Positions 42,830-52,836 of a DNA stretch of 64,000 nucleotides are shown here, one piece after another. The DNA is from Algoriphagus sp. PAP.12 (GTDB lineage: Bacteria > Bacteroidota > Bacteroidia > Cytophagales > Cyclobacteriaceae), in NCBI RefSeq assembly GCF_026652115.1, contig NZ_JAPPSQ010000002.1, positions 186,001 to 250,000 on the forward strand, in the 5' to 3' direction. The notes below the pieces were generated by a model, which saw only the letters and a program-made list of their open reading frames with translations, did no database searches and had not been told where the DNA came from. The translations under genes and the position numbers were made by a program. The number at the start of each line of letters is the position of its first letter. Within the stretch, counting starts at the first letter, position 1.

Positions 42830-45589
42830 TTAATCTCCCAAATGATTCCAGTTGATGATGGCATTCCACACTAAAGGAGCATCATGATGATTCAAATAGC
42901 GATGAAGCGGATCAAAGGTAAAGGCAACAATTCTACCTTTCCCTACTGGAACATTGAAAATCCCTCCTTGACCAATAATCGTTTGCTCATTTCTCACCAT
43001 TCCAGATCTCACATAAGGAATAGGCTTTCCTTCACTTTCTTTTTTGAAATCCTTTTCAGGATTTTCCATCCCCATGATTTCTCCTGTATAAGGCTCTTCA
43101 TCTTTCAAGGGCTTCGTGCCATACTGAAGAACCATCATATCTCTTTTTGCCAAATCGACTCCGTACAATGGACCATTTCCTCTAAAAATGGAGAAAACCT
43201 CAGGATAGCCATACAATAATGGACTGCTAGAATCTTTAGCTTTTACAGTAACAACAGATCCTGGATGGAAAAGCCCTCCAGCGTTATGAGGATCTAAATC
43301 TCTAGTAATTCCTGTTTCGGCAACCATTCTAGTAGAATTATCCAGGGTAATCACCAAACCTCCAGCTTCCACAAACTTCTTCAAATTATCAATGCCCAAA
43401 AAGCCTGGACCTCCAGTCATATCATCCGTAGAATCTGGATACCCATGAGAAGGAAACTCATCAGTTTTGGTATATGGCATGGGTCCAAATCTACTATCAA
43501 CTCCATGGATAAAAGTGGAGACATCTCCCCTACTTCTTGGAACCAAAATCACATCAAACTTGGATTTCAAATCTCCTGCTTTCAGGTCATCTTTATCAAT
43601 TGAGGTATATGGAATTCCACGTTGCTCAAAGGTGTATCTGGACCAACCTTCATCTTGGGTATTGAACCAAGTATGGTAAATCGCAATTTTAGGAAGGTCT
43701 ACAGCATGGACTTCTGAACTATTTGGAGCCTGAGAAGCTCTGGTAATATCCAACTCAAACTTCTCTCCCAACTCTTTCGCTTGAGAAGAAGAAATCCCCT
43801 TGATCCAAATAGACCCTGAAGACAGGCTATCGGATCCGGTTTTCAACCCTGATTCCAATACATTGATTTCTAGATCAGAATCTTGCTCTTTTAACCAATA
43901 CAAAGCTGGTAAAACTGTATTCTGGGCCTTGTAGGAAATGTAATAATTGGAACCGCTCCCATCAACTTTACCGTCATAAGAAGCATCCGAATCAACTAAA
44001 GACAAGCTATTTCTATCAAAATCTATAGAGTCCTTTGTTTCCACATCAACTCCATAGAGATAGCTCAAAGTCCAAGCAATATCATCGTACGGAGGGAATT
44101 TGGCATCTTTAGGATACTTCTGTTCAGAAAGTAATGTCACAGCCAAGTTTCGGTAAGGTTGATCCAATAATACATAAAAGGCTCCTTCACCATCTTCATG
44201 AACTTCAATCGCCTGAGCTCTCAATTGATTCACCAAATAAGCAGCCATGGCTGGATCTCTTTGCTCTGCTGGAATCACATAAGCTCTAGGTCCTTCAGTG
44301 CTTCCTTTTCTGATGGAATTCACCCCTTTTTGATAGAAGTTTCTCAACAATTGTTCTCCATTTTGAGCAGCATAGCTCAAAGAAGCCAAAACTCCAGCCT
44401 GCATGTAATTCACATTATTTCTAGCGGACCAATAGACTTTTTCAGAAGGTGGATCAGGACGGTACCATTCTCTTGTGGTCGCAGGATCACCTGCATACCT
44501 CGCATTGGAAAGATCTCTCAAATAGGTATTTGCGCCAGCATTCCCGAAGGTCTCATAGAAGCGTCCGTTTGAGTTATGGTTATTTGCTACCCAAATCCCA
44601 TATCCAGGCCACCAGCCATCGTAAAAAGCCCATGTAAAGGCTCCGGGCATTCCCTGAGCCGCCAGAGTGGTGATATCATGATTGGCCATAATTTGCCACT
44701 CTCCTATAGTCACAGGATCTACTTGCTCATTATATGGGCCTGTCCCTGTCGATATATAAAGCAAAGGCACAGACTCATGTAGATCCAACATCACTGTCGG
44801 ATGCCATTCGTAGAAAATGTTGAAAATCGCCTTCGTTAATTCTTGAGAAACCTGCAAGCCATCTCGGTTATTGTCATGGTAAACATATGTTCCCCAATAA
44901 GGCGCAGACCTAGGGAAACCATCATCCCATTCAGTTCTTGCTTTGCTATAGCGATAATACCAATCAACCACTTTGTCTCTGCCATCAGGTTCTGATACTG
45001 GATTGATCAATACGATTACATTATCCAATATTTTTTTGATGCTTTTACCCTCACTGGTTACGAGTCGATAAGCTAATTCCATCAACATTTCTGGAGAACC
45101 CATTTCAGTAGAGTGCAGGCCACCATTCAGGTAGTAAACAGGTTTAGCTTTCCCGAAAATTTCTTCAGCTTTTTCTGAATCAATCTTTCTTGGATCTGCC
45201 AATTGAGCCAAATACTCCCGATAGGTATCCAAATCCTCCATACTTTCATCACTTCCGATCACAACCATATAGATTGGTCTTCCTTCCTCGGTAGTCCCGA
45301 CTTGCTTCAAATTCAAATTGGGAGACGCATCTGCCAAAGCCTGATAATACCCATAAATCGAAGTAGTATTGTGCATGACACCCGGAGTTCCGATTATCTG
45401 TCCAAAATGCTTGGAAGGTGAAGGAATCGTAGGGTGCTCAACAACTCCCAATACCGAACTGGGTAGAAAGCGCGTATCAGTAGTATATTCTTTGATCTTG
45501 GCATTATAATCCTGATCAACTTGTTGGGCTTGAGCGAAAAAACTACTCCCTAAGAGACAGAGTCCTGCTCCCAGAATTTTTGAGTTCAT
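42830..45589 (-). CDS. M14-family zinc carboxypeptidase, secreted, large
   Basis: The 919-residue protein has a signal peptide (residues about 1-21, ending SSFFAQAQQ). The M14 domain has YYLNGGLHSTEMGSPEMLMELAYRLV (zinc His and Glu, HSTE), NVIVLINPVSEPDGRDK, and TVMLDLHESVPLLYIS (third zinc ligand His). The stretch NGRFYETFGNAGANTYL carries a Glu that could be the catalytic base. The C-terminal half of about 500 residues includes a glutamine-amidotransferase-like part (VPRSRGDVSTFIHG, and GPLYGVDLAKRDM) and ends near a beta-sheet domain (IIGQGGIFNVPVGKGRIVAFTFDP). It would remove C-terminal residues from peptides outside the cell. The start is ATG 45589. Confidence 0.88.
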   Translation of the reverse strand: MNSKILGAGLCLLGSSFFAQAQQVDQDYNAKIKEYTTDTRFLPSSVLGVVEHPTIPSPSKHFGQIIGTPGVMHNTTSIYGYYQALADASPNLNLKQVGTTEEGRPIYMVVIGSDESMEDLDTYREYLAQLADPRKIDSEKAEEIFGKAKPVYYLNGGLHSTEMGSPEMLMELAYRLVTSEGKSIKKILDNVIVLINPVSEPDGRDKVVDWYYRYSKARTEWDDGFPRSAPYWGTYVYHDNNRDGLQVSQELTKAIFNIFYEWHPTVMLDLHESVPLLYISTGTGPYNEQVDPVTIGEWQIMANHDITTLAAQGMPGAFTWAFYDGWWPGYGIWVANNHNSNGRFYETFGNAGANTYLRDLSNARYAGDPATTREWYRPDPPSEKVYWSARNNVNYMQAGVLASLSYAAQNGEQLLRNFYQKGVNSIRKGSTEGPRAYVIPAEQRDPAMAAYLVNQLRAQAIEVHEDGEGAFYVLLDQPYRNLAVTLLSEQKYPKDAKFPPYDDIAWTLSYLYGVDVETKDSIDFDRNSLSLVDSDASYDGKVDGSGSNYYISYKAQNTVLPALYWLKEQDSDLEINVLESGLKTGSDSLSSGSIWIKGISSSQAKELGEKFELDITRASQAPNSSEVHAVDLPKIAIYHTWFNTQDEGWSRYTFEQRGIPYTSIDKDDLKAGDLKSKFDVILVPRSRGDVSTFIHGVDSRFGPMPYTKTDEFPSHGYPDSTDDMTGGPGFLGIDNLKKFVEAGGLVITLDNSTRMVAETGITRDLDPHNAGGLFHPGSVVTVKAKDSSSPLLYGYPEVFSIFRGNGPLYGVDLAKRDMMVLQYGTKPLKDEEPYTGEIMGMENPEKDFKKESEGKPIPYVRSGMVRNEQTIIGQGGIFNVPVGKGRIVAFTFDPLHRYLNHHDAPLVWNAIINWNHLGD

Positions 45590-45696
45590 AATCTGAAGGG
45601 TTCGTGGTTGACTTAATAGTCAGAATATAAGCCAAAAGATTAAAAAGCCCTTCAAATTTTGAACAAAAGGACAATCTTTAGTTTGGAAGAGGATAT

Positions 45697-45721
45697 AAAA
45701 AAAGGCCGAATCAATCGGCCT
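45697..45721 (-). terminator. Rho-independent terminator after hemL
   Basis: On the minus strand AGGCCGA pairs with TCGGCCT (45715-45721 with 45703-45709) over a 5-base loop and is followed by a T run. It starts six bases after the hemL stop codon. Confidence 0.8.
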
Positions 45722-45726
45722 CAATT

Positions 45727-47019
45727 TTAGGAATGAATCTCAATCATGCTTTCGCGATGAGCTTCCAGTATTTTATCAATTAGTTCATCTTTCAAAGCGG
45801 TAGAAAGGAACAAACTTTCAAATTGACTAGGTGCCAGGTAAATACCTCTTTTCAGCATTGCTTGGAAGTATTTCCCGAATAAAGCGGTATCCGATTTTTT
45901 TGCAGATTCAAAATCATAAACAGGCTGATCTGTGAAGAAAAGACAATACATACTTCCCAAATGATTGACTGTATAATTATGTCCTAACTCTTTGTTTATG
46001 TTCTCGATTCCTTCTGAAACCTTTTTTCCGATCTCATTCAGCTTCGAATAAACAGATTTTTGAGCGTTCAAGTGTCTCAACATCGCCAATCCTGCAGCCA
46101 TAGCTATTGGATTACCTGAAAGAGTTCCAGCTTGATAAACCGGACCTGCTGGAGACACGTGCTCCATAATTTCCTTTTTACCTCCATAAGCTCCTACAGG
46201 CATACCACCCCCAATGATTTTACCCAGAGTAGTCATATCAGGAGTCACTCCGAAAAGCTCTTGCGCACCTCCTGGAGCCAATCTGAAGCCTGTCATTACT
46301 TCATCAAAAATCAATACGATTCCTTCTCGCGAACAGATTTCCCTCAATCCTTCCAAATAACCTGGCTTCGGCAAGGCCAATCCCATATTTCCCGGAACAG
46401 GCTCTAAAATCAAAGCTGCAATTTCTCCTTTGTTTGCTTCAACCAACTCTTCGATTGCTTCCAGAGAGTTATAGGGTGCCAAAAGTGTATCTTTTGCAGT
46501 TCCTTTGGTCACACCTGGCGAATCAGGATTCCCCATGGTAATTGCACCAGAACCAGCTGCAATCAAGAAGGAATCACCATGTCCATGGTAGTGACCTTCC
46601 ATTTTGATAAACTTATCTCTTCCTGTATAGCCTCTTGCTACTCGGATAGCAGACATGGTAGCTTCAGTACCGGAATTCACCATTCTGACTTTCTCTACAG
46701 AAGGGACCATGCTTATAATCAACTCAGCAATCTCAATCTCTCTAGCTGTTGGTGCGCCAAATGAAGTCCCATTTTCCATAGCTTGAATCACCGCTTCTCT
46801 AATCAACGTGTGATTGTGGCCAATAATCATTGGTCCCCAGCTATTGATCAGCTCGATGTAGCGATTGTCATCTTCATCAAAGATGTATGCTCCATCAGCT
46901 CTTTTGATAAAAATAGGTTCACCCCCTACGGCTCTAAAGGCACGTACTGGTGAATTAACACCTCCTGGGATAAAATTTTGGGCATGGGCAAAAAGCCGCT
47001 TGCTTTCAGATATGTTCAT
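45727..47019 (-). CDS. hemL: Glutamate-1-semialdehyde 2,1-aminomutase
   Basis: The 430-residue PLP enzyme turns glutamate-1-semialdehyde into 5-aminolevulinate, the second step of the C5 haem route. It has PGGVNSPVRAFRAVGGEP at the start, ELINSWGPMIIGHNH, the MVNSGTEATMSAIRVARGYTGRDK block, FDEVMTGFRLAPGGAQ, and the PLP lysine in TTLGKIIGGGMPVGAYGG. The ATG overlaps the stop of the preceding gene by four bases, so it is coupled to a periplasmic-binding-like protein. Upstream steps depend on HemA at 19513-20781. Confidence 0.96.
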   Translation of the reverse strand: MNISESKRLFAHAQNFIPGGVNSPVRAFRAVGGEPIFIKRADGAYIFDEDDNRYIELINSWGPMIIGHNHTLIREAVIQAMENGTSFGAPTAREIEIAELIISMVPSVEKVRMVNSGTEATMSAIRVARGYTGRDKFIKMEGHYHGHGDSFLIAAGSGAITMGNPDSPGVTKGTAKDTLLAPYNSLEAIEELVEANKGEIAALILEPVPGNMGLALPKPGYLEGLREICSREGIVLIFDEVMTGFRLAPGGAQELFGVTPDMTTLGKIIGGGMPVGAYGGKKEIMEHVSPAGPVYQAGTLSGNPIAMAAGLAMLRHLNAQKSVYSKLNEIGKKVSEGIENINKELGHNYTVNHLGSMYCLFFTDQPVYDFESAKKSDTALFGKYFQAMLKRGIYLAPSQFESLFLSTALKDELIDKILEAHRESMIEIHS

Positions 47020-48668
47020 TGATTTAATAGTGGTTTCAGTTCACCTGTTTCAATAGTAAAAACAGGTACATATTGATTGGAATTGCTATTTTGGAAATTA
47101 AAGCCCCATGTCAGTTTTCCAGGTTCAAAAACCTGCTGATCCAAGCTTCGCCTCAAATCAAATCCAAATGTAGGTTTCAAATTTTCAGAGACCCAATAAA
47201 CTAACTCCCTACCCAAAATCGCATTCATGGTTGGGAAAGCCAAATTCCTTCCATAAAATTCTGATTTAAAAGAAGTCATTGCTTCTTTATCCAATGCAGG
47301 CGAGTTATTTGAAATGAAATAGAAATTGGGAAATTCCAACATCTCATAATTCGCAAAATTGAAGCCTAACCAAGAGTCCATTACCAAAATCGGCAGAATA
47401 GTAGTCACGGATTCTATTAAAGCCAAAGTAGGCTGAGCTATTGAAGGATCATCTGTAAGAAATATAACCTGATCAACATCCAAATTGACACTGTCTTTAC
47501 CAGGTCTTACTCCCAAATCTGTCAAAAATGTGGCTGCATTTCGAGGATCTAATCTTTGGCTATCTACTATTTGAAAACCTTCCTGAGTAAGTCTTTCATT
47601 TAGCAATGCTGCCATTTTTTCATCTCTTGAGCTTCCACTATATCCAATGGCAACTCGATTTCCCCAAGCTTTACCTTTCAGGTTTTTGATGATTCCTTCT
47701 ACCAAGTTTTGAGCGGAAGGTCTAAACAAATAGCTGTATTGCTTTCCAACAAAACGCTCACCCAAATTCGAAAGTGGATGCACAAATGGAATCTTTGCAT
47801 TTTCTGCAAATGCACTCACTAAGTCAGACTCATCCGGATAAATAGGACCTAGAATCACATCAGCTTTCGCAACTGCCGGTTCCTGCAAAACACTTCTCAA
47901 ATGATTCATATCCCTTTGAGAATCAAATGTTGAAAGATTGACATTTGCACCCTCCCTCTTCATTTTATTGACCGCAAAGCGAATCCCTTGGAACAACTCG
48001 TAAGTAAATGATGATGGAGAAATCTGACCATTTCCAGTATCAGTAAATGGAAGGATCACTACAATGTCCAACACATCGTCTTTTAATTGACCTGATGAAG
48101 CGTTTGCTCCAATTCCCTGCATTTCATAATACAAAGCCTTTTCCTCAGAGGACAAAACAGTTTTGCTTTTCAGGACAGTGCCCAACGCAGCCTTATATGC
48201 TGATTGATTTTCAAATTCTTTGAGATTACTTATCAAAAAATTAGGGCTTGATTTACTCAAATATTCGAAAGAAAGATCCTGAGCTTTTTCCTGCAAGGCA
48301 GGATCTTCGATTTTAGCAATTGCTCTAAGAGCCTCTAAGGCTTGATTATTTTGAAAATATGCTGTTGCTAAAAGGTACTCGGCATCCTGACTACCTTTCC
48401 AATTTCTAGAAACTAAAGGCTGAAGAAACTCAATAGCTTGTGCAGGTTGATTGGCACCAATGGCAGCCTCCCCAGCATGAAATGAAGCGTAATTGGCCAG
48501 GTTGCCATATTTTTCTACACTTGTAAATTCTTTGAAAGAGTTTAATGCGTCCCAATAACTCCGGGAATTCAATAGGACTTGAGCCCGCTGATAGCCCTCT
48601 GGAACGGACTGGGACCATGCTTCTAGACAAATCAAAAATACTGGAAGCAAAAGGAATAATTTTCTCAT
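47016..48668 (-). CDS. Periplasmic type-1 binding protein, LpoA/penicillin-binding-protein-activator-like, with TPR start
   Basis: I start at the ATG 48668 (MRKLFLLLPVFLICLEAWSQ), which gives a signal peptide. The 550-residue protein has a TPR-like helical N-terminal part (EGYQRAQVLLNSRSYWDALN, GANQPAQAIEFLQPLVSRN), then a type-1 periplasmic-binding fold (ILGPIYPDESDLVSAFAENA, KIPFVHPLSNLGERFVGKQY, VAIGYSGSSRDEKMAALL). This build resembles LpoA-like activators of peptidoglycan synthases, and also amino-acid ABC binding proteins, although no ABC permease is near. It is first in an operon with hemL, downstream of a good promoter (48699-48728). Its link to haem synthesis is unclear. Confidence 0.75.
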   Translation of the reverse strand: MRKLFLLLPVFLICLEAWSQSVPEGYQRAQVLLNSRSYWDALNSFKEFTSVEKYGNLANYASFHAGEAAIGANQPAQAIEFLQPLVSRNWKGSQDAEYLLATAYFQNNQALEALRAIAKIEDPALQEKAQDLSFEYLSKSSPNFLISNLKEFENQSAYKAALGTVLKSKTVLSSEEKALYYEMQGIGANASSGQLKDDVLDIVVILPFTDTGNGQISPSSFTYELFQGIRFAVNKMKREGANVNLSTFDSQRDMNHLRSVLQEPAVAKADVILGPIYPDESDLVSAFAENAKIPFVHPLSNLGERFVGKQYSYLFRPSAQNLVEGIIKNLKGKAWGNRVAIGYSGSSRDEKMAALLNERLTQEGFQIVDSQRLDPRNAATFLTDLGVRPGKDSVNLDVDQVIFLTDDPSIAQPTLALIESVTTILPILVMDSWLGFNFANYEMLEFPNFYFISNNSPALDKEAMTSFKSEFYGRNLAFPTMNAILGRELVYWVSENLKPTFGFDLRRSLDQQVFEPGKLTWGFNFQNSNSNQYVPVFTIETGELKPLLNQ

Positions 48669-48698
48669 GAATCGAGGGTATGCGTCTGACAAGTGAGG

Positions 48699-48728
48699 CA
48701 AATTTACGCCATTATTTTCAAACCCAAA
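48699..48728 (-). promoter_or_regulatory. Promoter for the LpoA-like/hemL operon
   Basis: On the minus strand, TTTG (48725-48728) lies 18 bases before TAAATTTG (48699-48706), fitting the Bacteroidota consensus TTTG...TAnnTTTG. Transcription would begin near 48695, about 28 bases ahead of the ATG at 48668. It is the best-matching full promoter of the window's right half besides that of queD. Confidence 0.6.
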
Positions 48729-48740
48729 GTTTAGGCCAAA

Positions 48741-48778
48741 ATACTCCAAAAAAGAAGACCCAAAGATTTCTCTTTGGG
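48741..48778 (-). terminator. Rho-independent terminator after guaA
   Basis: On the minus strand CCCAAAGA pairs with TCTTTGGG (48771-48778 with 48759-48766) over a 4-base loop, with TCTTCTTTTTTGG following. It is about 40 bases after the guaA stop. Confidence 0.7.
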
Positions 48779-48816
48779 CCCAATTTCAAATTTTGAATAA
48801 CAAATTGTAAATCCAA

Positions 48817-50346
48817 TTATTCCCATTCAATCGTTGCAGGTGGCTTGGAAGAAATATCATATACTACTCTGTTAACACCTTTTACACGGTTGATGATTTC
48901 GTTGGAGATTTTCCCAAGAAACTCATACGGCAGGTGGATCCAGTCAGCAGTCATTCCATCTACAGATCCAACAGCTCTCAAAGCGACAACTTTTTCATAA
49001 GTTCTTTCATCTCCCATCACACCTACAGATTGGATAGGAAGAAGCATTGCTCCTGCCTGCCATACTTGGTCATATAAACCATGGTCTTTCAATCCCTTGA
49101 TGAAAATATAATCTACCTCTTGCAAAGTTTTAACTTTCTCAGCAGTGATATCTCCCAAAATTCGGATACCCAATCCAGGTCCAGGGAAAGGATGTCTTCC
49201 GATAATCGTTTCTACGATTTCTAAAGCTCTACCCACTTCCCTTACCTCGTCTTTGAACAAGGTATTCAATGGCTCCACAACAGAGAGCTTCATGAAATCA
49301 GGCAACCCACCTACGTTATGGTGAGATTTGATAGTTGCAGAAGGACCTTTTACAGAAACAGATTCAATCACATCAGGATAGATAGTTCCTTGTCCTAGCC
49401 ATTTTACCCCTTCAATTTTATGAGCTTCGTCGTCAAAAACTTCGATAAAAACTCGTCCGATTGCTTTTCTTTTAGCTTCAGGATCAGTCAATCCTTCTAG
49501 CGCTTTATAAAATCTGTCCTTGGCATCCACACCAATCACATTCAATCCCATGTGCTTGTAGGAATCCAAAACTTCTTCGAATTCATTTTTTCGCAACAAA
49601 CCATTGTCAACGAAAACGCAAGTCAACTGATCTCCAATCGCTCTGTGGATCAAAGTAGCTGCTACAGAGGAATCAACACCTCCAGAAAGTCCCATCACTA
49701 CTTTATCAGCACCGATTTTCTCTTTCAAATCAGCTACGGTGGAATCGATGAATACATCAGAAGTCCAATCCTGAGAACATCCACAAATTCCAACTACGAA
49801 GTTTCTCAACAAATTCTTCCCTTCCGTAGAGTGAGTTACTTCTGGGTGGAATTGAATTCCATATGTCTTTTCACCTTCAACTTTGAATGCTGCCACTTCA
49901 ACTGAAGAAGTACTTGCAATAATTTCAAAGCCAGCTGGCAATTTTTTGATGGTATCACCATGAGACATCCAAACTTGGGAACCATGAGTCATCTCTTTTA
50001 ACAAGTCATGATGCAAGTCAATATGATCCAAGTTCGCTCTTCCGTATTCACGGATGGTGGAAGGAAGAACCTCTCCCCCATATTTATGAGCTAATAATTG
50101 AGACCCGTAGCATACCCCAAGAAGAGGTAGCTTTCCGCGCAATGCATCCAGATCCAAGTCAGGAGCATCCGCTTCGCGGACACTACAAGGAGATCCTGAA
50201 AGGATTACACCTTTGATGTCGTCGGTAATCTCTGGAACCTTATTATAAGGATGAATTTCACAGTAAACATTCAGCTCTCTAACTCGTCGGGCGATAAGTT
50301 GTGTATACTGAGAGCCAAAATCTAGGATGAGGATTTGTTCTGCCAT
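48817..50346 (-). CDS. guaA: GMP synthase (glutamine-hydrolysing)
   Basis: The 509-residue enzyme makes GMP from XMP with glutamine and ATP. It has the class I amidotransferase part ([38 protein letters not shown] with the catalytic Cys, and [12 protein letters not shown]), the ATP pyrophosphatase part ([20 protein letters not shown]), and the C-terminal dimer part ([17 protein letters not shown], and the ending [12 protein letters not shown]). I take the ATG at 50346 ([11 protein letters not shown]); an upstream TTG two codons before lies inside a promoter-like box. It stands alone. Confidence 0.97.
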   Translation of the reverse strand: MAEQILILDFGSQYTQLIARRVRELNVYCEIHPYNKVPEITDDIKGVILSGSPCSVREADAPDLDLDALRGKLPLLGVCYGSQLLAHKYGGEVLPSTIREYGRANLDHIDLHHDLLKEMTHGSQVWMSHGDTIKKLPAGFEIIASTSSVEVAAFKVEGEKTYGIQFHPEVTHSTEGKNLLRNFVVGICGCSQDWTSDVFIDSTVADLKEKIGADKVVMGLSGGVDSSVAATLIHRAIGDQLTCVFVDNGLLRKNEFEEVLDSYKHMGLNVIGVDAKDRFYKALEGLTDPEAKRKAIGRVFIEVFDDEAHKIEGVKWLGQGTIYPDVIESVSVKGPSATIKSHHNVGGLPDFMKLSVVEPLNTLFKDEVREVGRALEIVETIIGRHPFPGPGLGIRILGDITAEKVKTLQEVDYIFIKGLKDHGLYDQVWQAGAMLLPIQSVGVMGDERTYEKVVALRAVGSVDGMTADWIHLPYEFLGKISNEIINRVKGVNRVVYDISSKPPATIEWE

Positions 50347-50349
50347 GCG

Positions 50350-50357
50350 CAAAGGTA
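50350..50357 (-). promoter_or_regulatory. Candidate -7 box directly before the guaA ATG
   Basis: On the minus strand, TACCTTTG is followed by CGC and then the guaA ATG. With the usual distance from this box to the start of transcription, the message would begin at or next to the A of ATG, so the transcript could be leaderless. An imperfect TTCG lies 19 bases upstream, near the -33 position. Confidence 0.4.
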
Positions 50358-50599
50358 AGCAGGCTAGACAAATTGACGAAGTGTTCTGCTAAATTTTACA
50401 GAATAATGTTTGGTTCTAAGAAATTGAAAGATTAGAAAATTGAAAAATTGGAAAATTCACCAGTTTTTGAAATCATGCTTTGGACATTGAACCAGATAGC
50501 TTGAACCAAGTGGGGCCCAAAGTTAATTTTTCAAACGGCTTCCATTTTCAAAGAAGTTATAGGTATTTAGAGCTCCCAAAACAAAAACCAGGCTTTGCC

Positions 50600-52312
50600 A
50601 TGTATCATAGATTCGTTCCTCTATTCGCATTCATTTTTATTTCTCAAGTAGTTCTGGCCCAAAAAGCCCCCATTTTAAAGGAAGTGGATCCCTATTTCAA
50701 AATGATCAGACAGGAGTTCAAAGGAGATTTGGCTTATGAAACAGTTGCTTTTGTAGAGCAATATTGGAGAATTGCAGGAAATACGGGATTCAATAATTCA
50801 GTGGATTGGATTACAGAACATTTGGATGAAGACGGATATGTTTTGGAAGAAAATGCAGGTGTAGAAAGCAAACTAACCTATCGAATCGAAAAAAGAGAAA
50901 TGAACCGCCCTACTTGGGAGCCTGTTTCTGCCAGCTTGAAAATCGTAGGGGACAATACGGATTTACTCAATTCAGTGAGTAATCGAAACATGATCTACAC
51001 CTATTCTAGCTCTACGCCAAAAAGTGGTGTTCTGGCGGAAATCGTTTATATCCCAAACAAAGAAGCTTTAGAAACCAAAGATCTGAAGGGAAAGATCCTT
51101 TTTTCTGATAGCCTGAGCTATCGAATCCTCCAGCCAGCTATCAAAGAAAAAGGTGCTTTGGGAGCATTGACTTATGACATGCCTTCTTACTTACAGCCTG
51201 AGAAAAACACCACTTCCATTCAATTTCGAGGCTTGAGATATGAAGCAGATTCTCCCGCATGGGCATTGGCACTATCCTTTCAGGCAAAAGAGAAATTGAA
51301 AGCAGCTTTGGACAAAGGGAAAGTAGAAGTTCAAGTCGCTATTGAAACCAAGATTTACGAATCAGAGGAATTGACTGTCGTAGCAAATGTTTTGGGTTCG
51401 GAAAAACCTTTGGAAAGCCTAGTCTTTTCTGCCCATATCCAGGAGCCTGGTGCCAATGACAATGCAACTGGAGTGGGAACCCAATTGGAGATGGCCAAAA
51501 TCACTGCTCAATTGACTCAGGAAAACAAATTGAATTTGGATAGAACATTGACATTCCTTTGGGGAGATGAAATCATATCTACCAGAAGATATATTCAGGA
51601 AGAAGAAAAAAGAGAACCAGAAATCCTTTGGGGCATCTCTTTGGACATGGTAGGAGAAAAAACCGATGTAACTGGTGGTACTTTCTTAATTGAAAAGATG
51701 CCGGATCCTAGTACCATTTGGACCAGAGGAAAGGATCAGCATTCCGAATGGGGTGGCCGTCCTCTGAAAAAAGAAGATATGAAACCTCATTACTTCAATG
51801 ATTTCATTTTAAATGTTTTTGAAGCTCAAGGAAGCTATGCCAATTGGACTGTTAAAACCAATCCTTTTGAAGGTGGGTCAGATCATACCCCATTTCTTCA
51901 AGCAGATATTCCGGGATTATTACTTTGGCATTTTACGGACCAGTTTTACCACACGGATCAGGACCGCTTGGACAAAGTATCTCAGGAGACCATGAAAAAT
52001 GTAGGAACAGCTGCCTTGGCAAGTGCTTATACTTTATTGAATGGGGATAAAAAAACATCAAAGCTGATGGCTAAAACTATCTTGGAAGATGCAAAACAGC
52101 GATTGGAAACTGAATACCAATTAAGCCTGAAGGAAATCAAAAGTGGAAGTTCCAAGGAGGAGGAAATGGATATTATAAATACTTGGAACGATTGGTATCA
52201 AAAAGCCTTAATGTCCATTTCAGACCTTTCTCCTGAATCCAATCAATCAAAGTCCGAATCCAAATTGAATAAAATTTCATCTAGCCTTACCAAAAAATTG
52301 GGAAGCCAATAA
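50600..52312 (+). CDS. M28-family zinc aminopeptidase-like secreted protein
   Basis: I start at the ATG at 50600 (MYHRFVPLFAFIFISQVVLAQ), which gives a clean signal peptide; the 40 codons before it lack one. The protein has 570 residues with an N-terminal peptidase region (GNTGFNNSVDWITEHLDEDG), a protease-associated-like insert (residues about 130-260), and the M28 core SAHIQEPGANDNATGVGTQ (His and bridging Asp), then SLDMVGEK and FEGGSDHTPFLQADIPGLLLWHF. The usual Asp two positions after the first His is replaced by Gln in the visible motif, so metal binding may be altered. It would remove N-terminal amino acids from peptides. Confidence 0.82.
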   Translation: MYHRFVPLFAFIFISQVVLAQKAPILKEVDPYFKMIRQEFKGDLAYETVAFVEQYWRIAGNTGFNNSVDWITEHLDEDGYVLEENAGVESKLTYRIEKREMNRPTWEPVSASLKIVGDNTDLLNSVSNRNMIYTYSSSTPKSGVLAEIVYIPNKEALETKDLKGKILFSDSLSYRILQPAIKEKGALGALTYDMPSYLQPEKNTTSIQFRGLRYEADSPAWALALSFQAKEKLKAALDKGKVEVQVAIETKIYESEELTVVANVLGSEKPLESLVFSAHIQEPGANDNATGVGTQLEMAKITAQLTQENKLNLDRTLTFLWGDEIISTRRYIQEEEKREPEILWGISLDMVGEKTDVTGGTFLIEKMPDPSTIWTRGKDQHSEWGGRPLKKEDMKPHYFNDFILNVFEAQGSYANWTVKTNPFEGGSDHTPFLQADIPGLLLWHFTDQFYHTDQDRLDKVSQETMKNVGTAALASAYTLLNGDKKTSKLMAKTILEDAKQRLETEYQLSLKEIKSGSSKEEEMDIINTWNDWYQKALMSISDLSPESNQSKSESKLNKISSSLTKKLGSQ

Positions 52313-52391
52313 ATCCAGCAATGGATCCCACCTTTTTGTGGATAAAATCAATCTTTTTTAAACCAAATCTCTTTGGGTTAGTTAGGTTGAT

Positions 52392-52832
52392 ATGGTCAAT
52401 CTCAGACTTTTCTTTATCGCTTTTTTATACATGATCATTTCCCCAAGTAATGCTCAGAGTCTTTCTTCACATCGATGGAAGGATAGAGTCTTAGTGATTT
52501 ATTCAACTGATTCTTCCAACTCTACCCTCCTCAATCAAATTAAAGAACTGAAAAAAGATGAGAAAGGATTACATGATCGCAAAATAGTAATCTATCAATC
52601 CATCAAGGGAAAGGTCAAACAAGGGATGACGGAAAATGGCAATTTGGAAGTCATCGAATTTGAAGGACTAAAAAGAAGGAAACCCTCCTCCGAATTTGAA
52701 ATTCATTTAATCGGATTGGACGGTGGAGTTAAGCTTACTAAAATAGAATTATTGACGAATAAGGAACTCTTTGGCACCATTGATCAAATGCCTATGAGGA
52801 TATCAGAAATGAAGCGAAGAAAAGACAATTGA
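52392..52832 (+). CDS. DUF4174 small exported protein
   Basis: The 146-residue protein has a signal peptide (LRLFFIAFLYMIISPSNAQS) and one DUF4174 domain with SHRWKDRVLVIYSTDSSN, HDRKIVIYQS, FEIHLIGLDGGVKLTK and LFGTIDQMPMRISEMKRRK. This is a thioredoxin-like family without a redox pair, common in Bacteroidota, whose function is unknown. It lies 79 bases after the M28 gene and meets the convergent phosphotriesterase-like gene after four bases. Confidence 0.82.
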   Translation: MVNLRLFFIAFLYMIISPSNAQSLSSHRWKDRVLVIYSTDSSNSTLLNQIKELKKDEKGLHDRKIVIYQSIKGKVKQGMTENGNLEVIEFEGLKRRKPSSEFEIHLIGLDGGVKLTKIELLTNKELFGTIDQMPMRISEMKRRKDN

Positions 52833-52836
52833 AATT

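Noticed and set aside
50420..50460. A-rich stretch with repeated GAAAATTG-like words
   Set aside because: The copies are irregular and lie in a short AT-rich gap; they do not form a defined tandem repeat.
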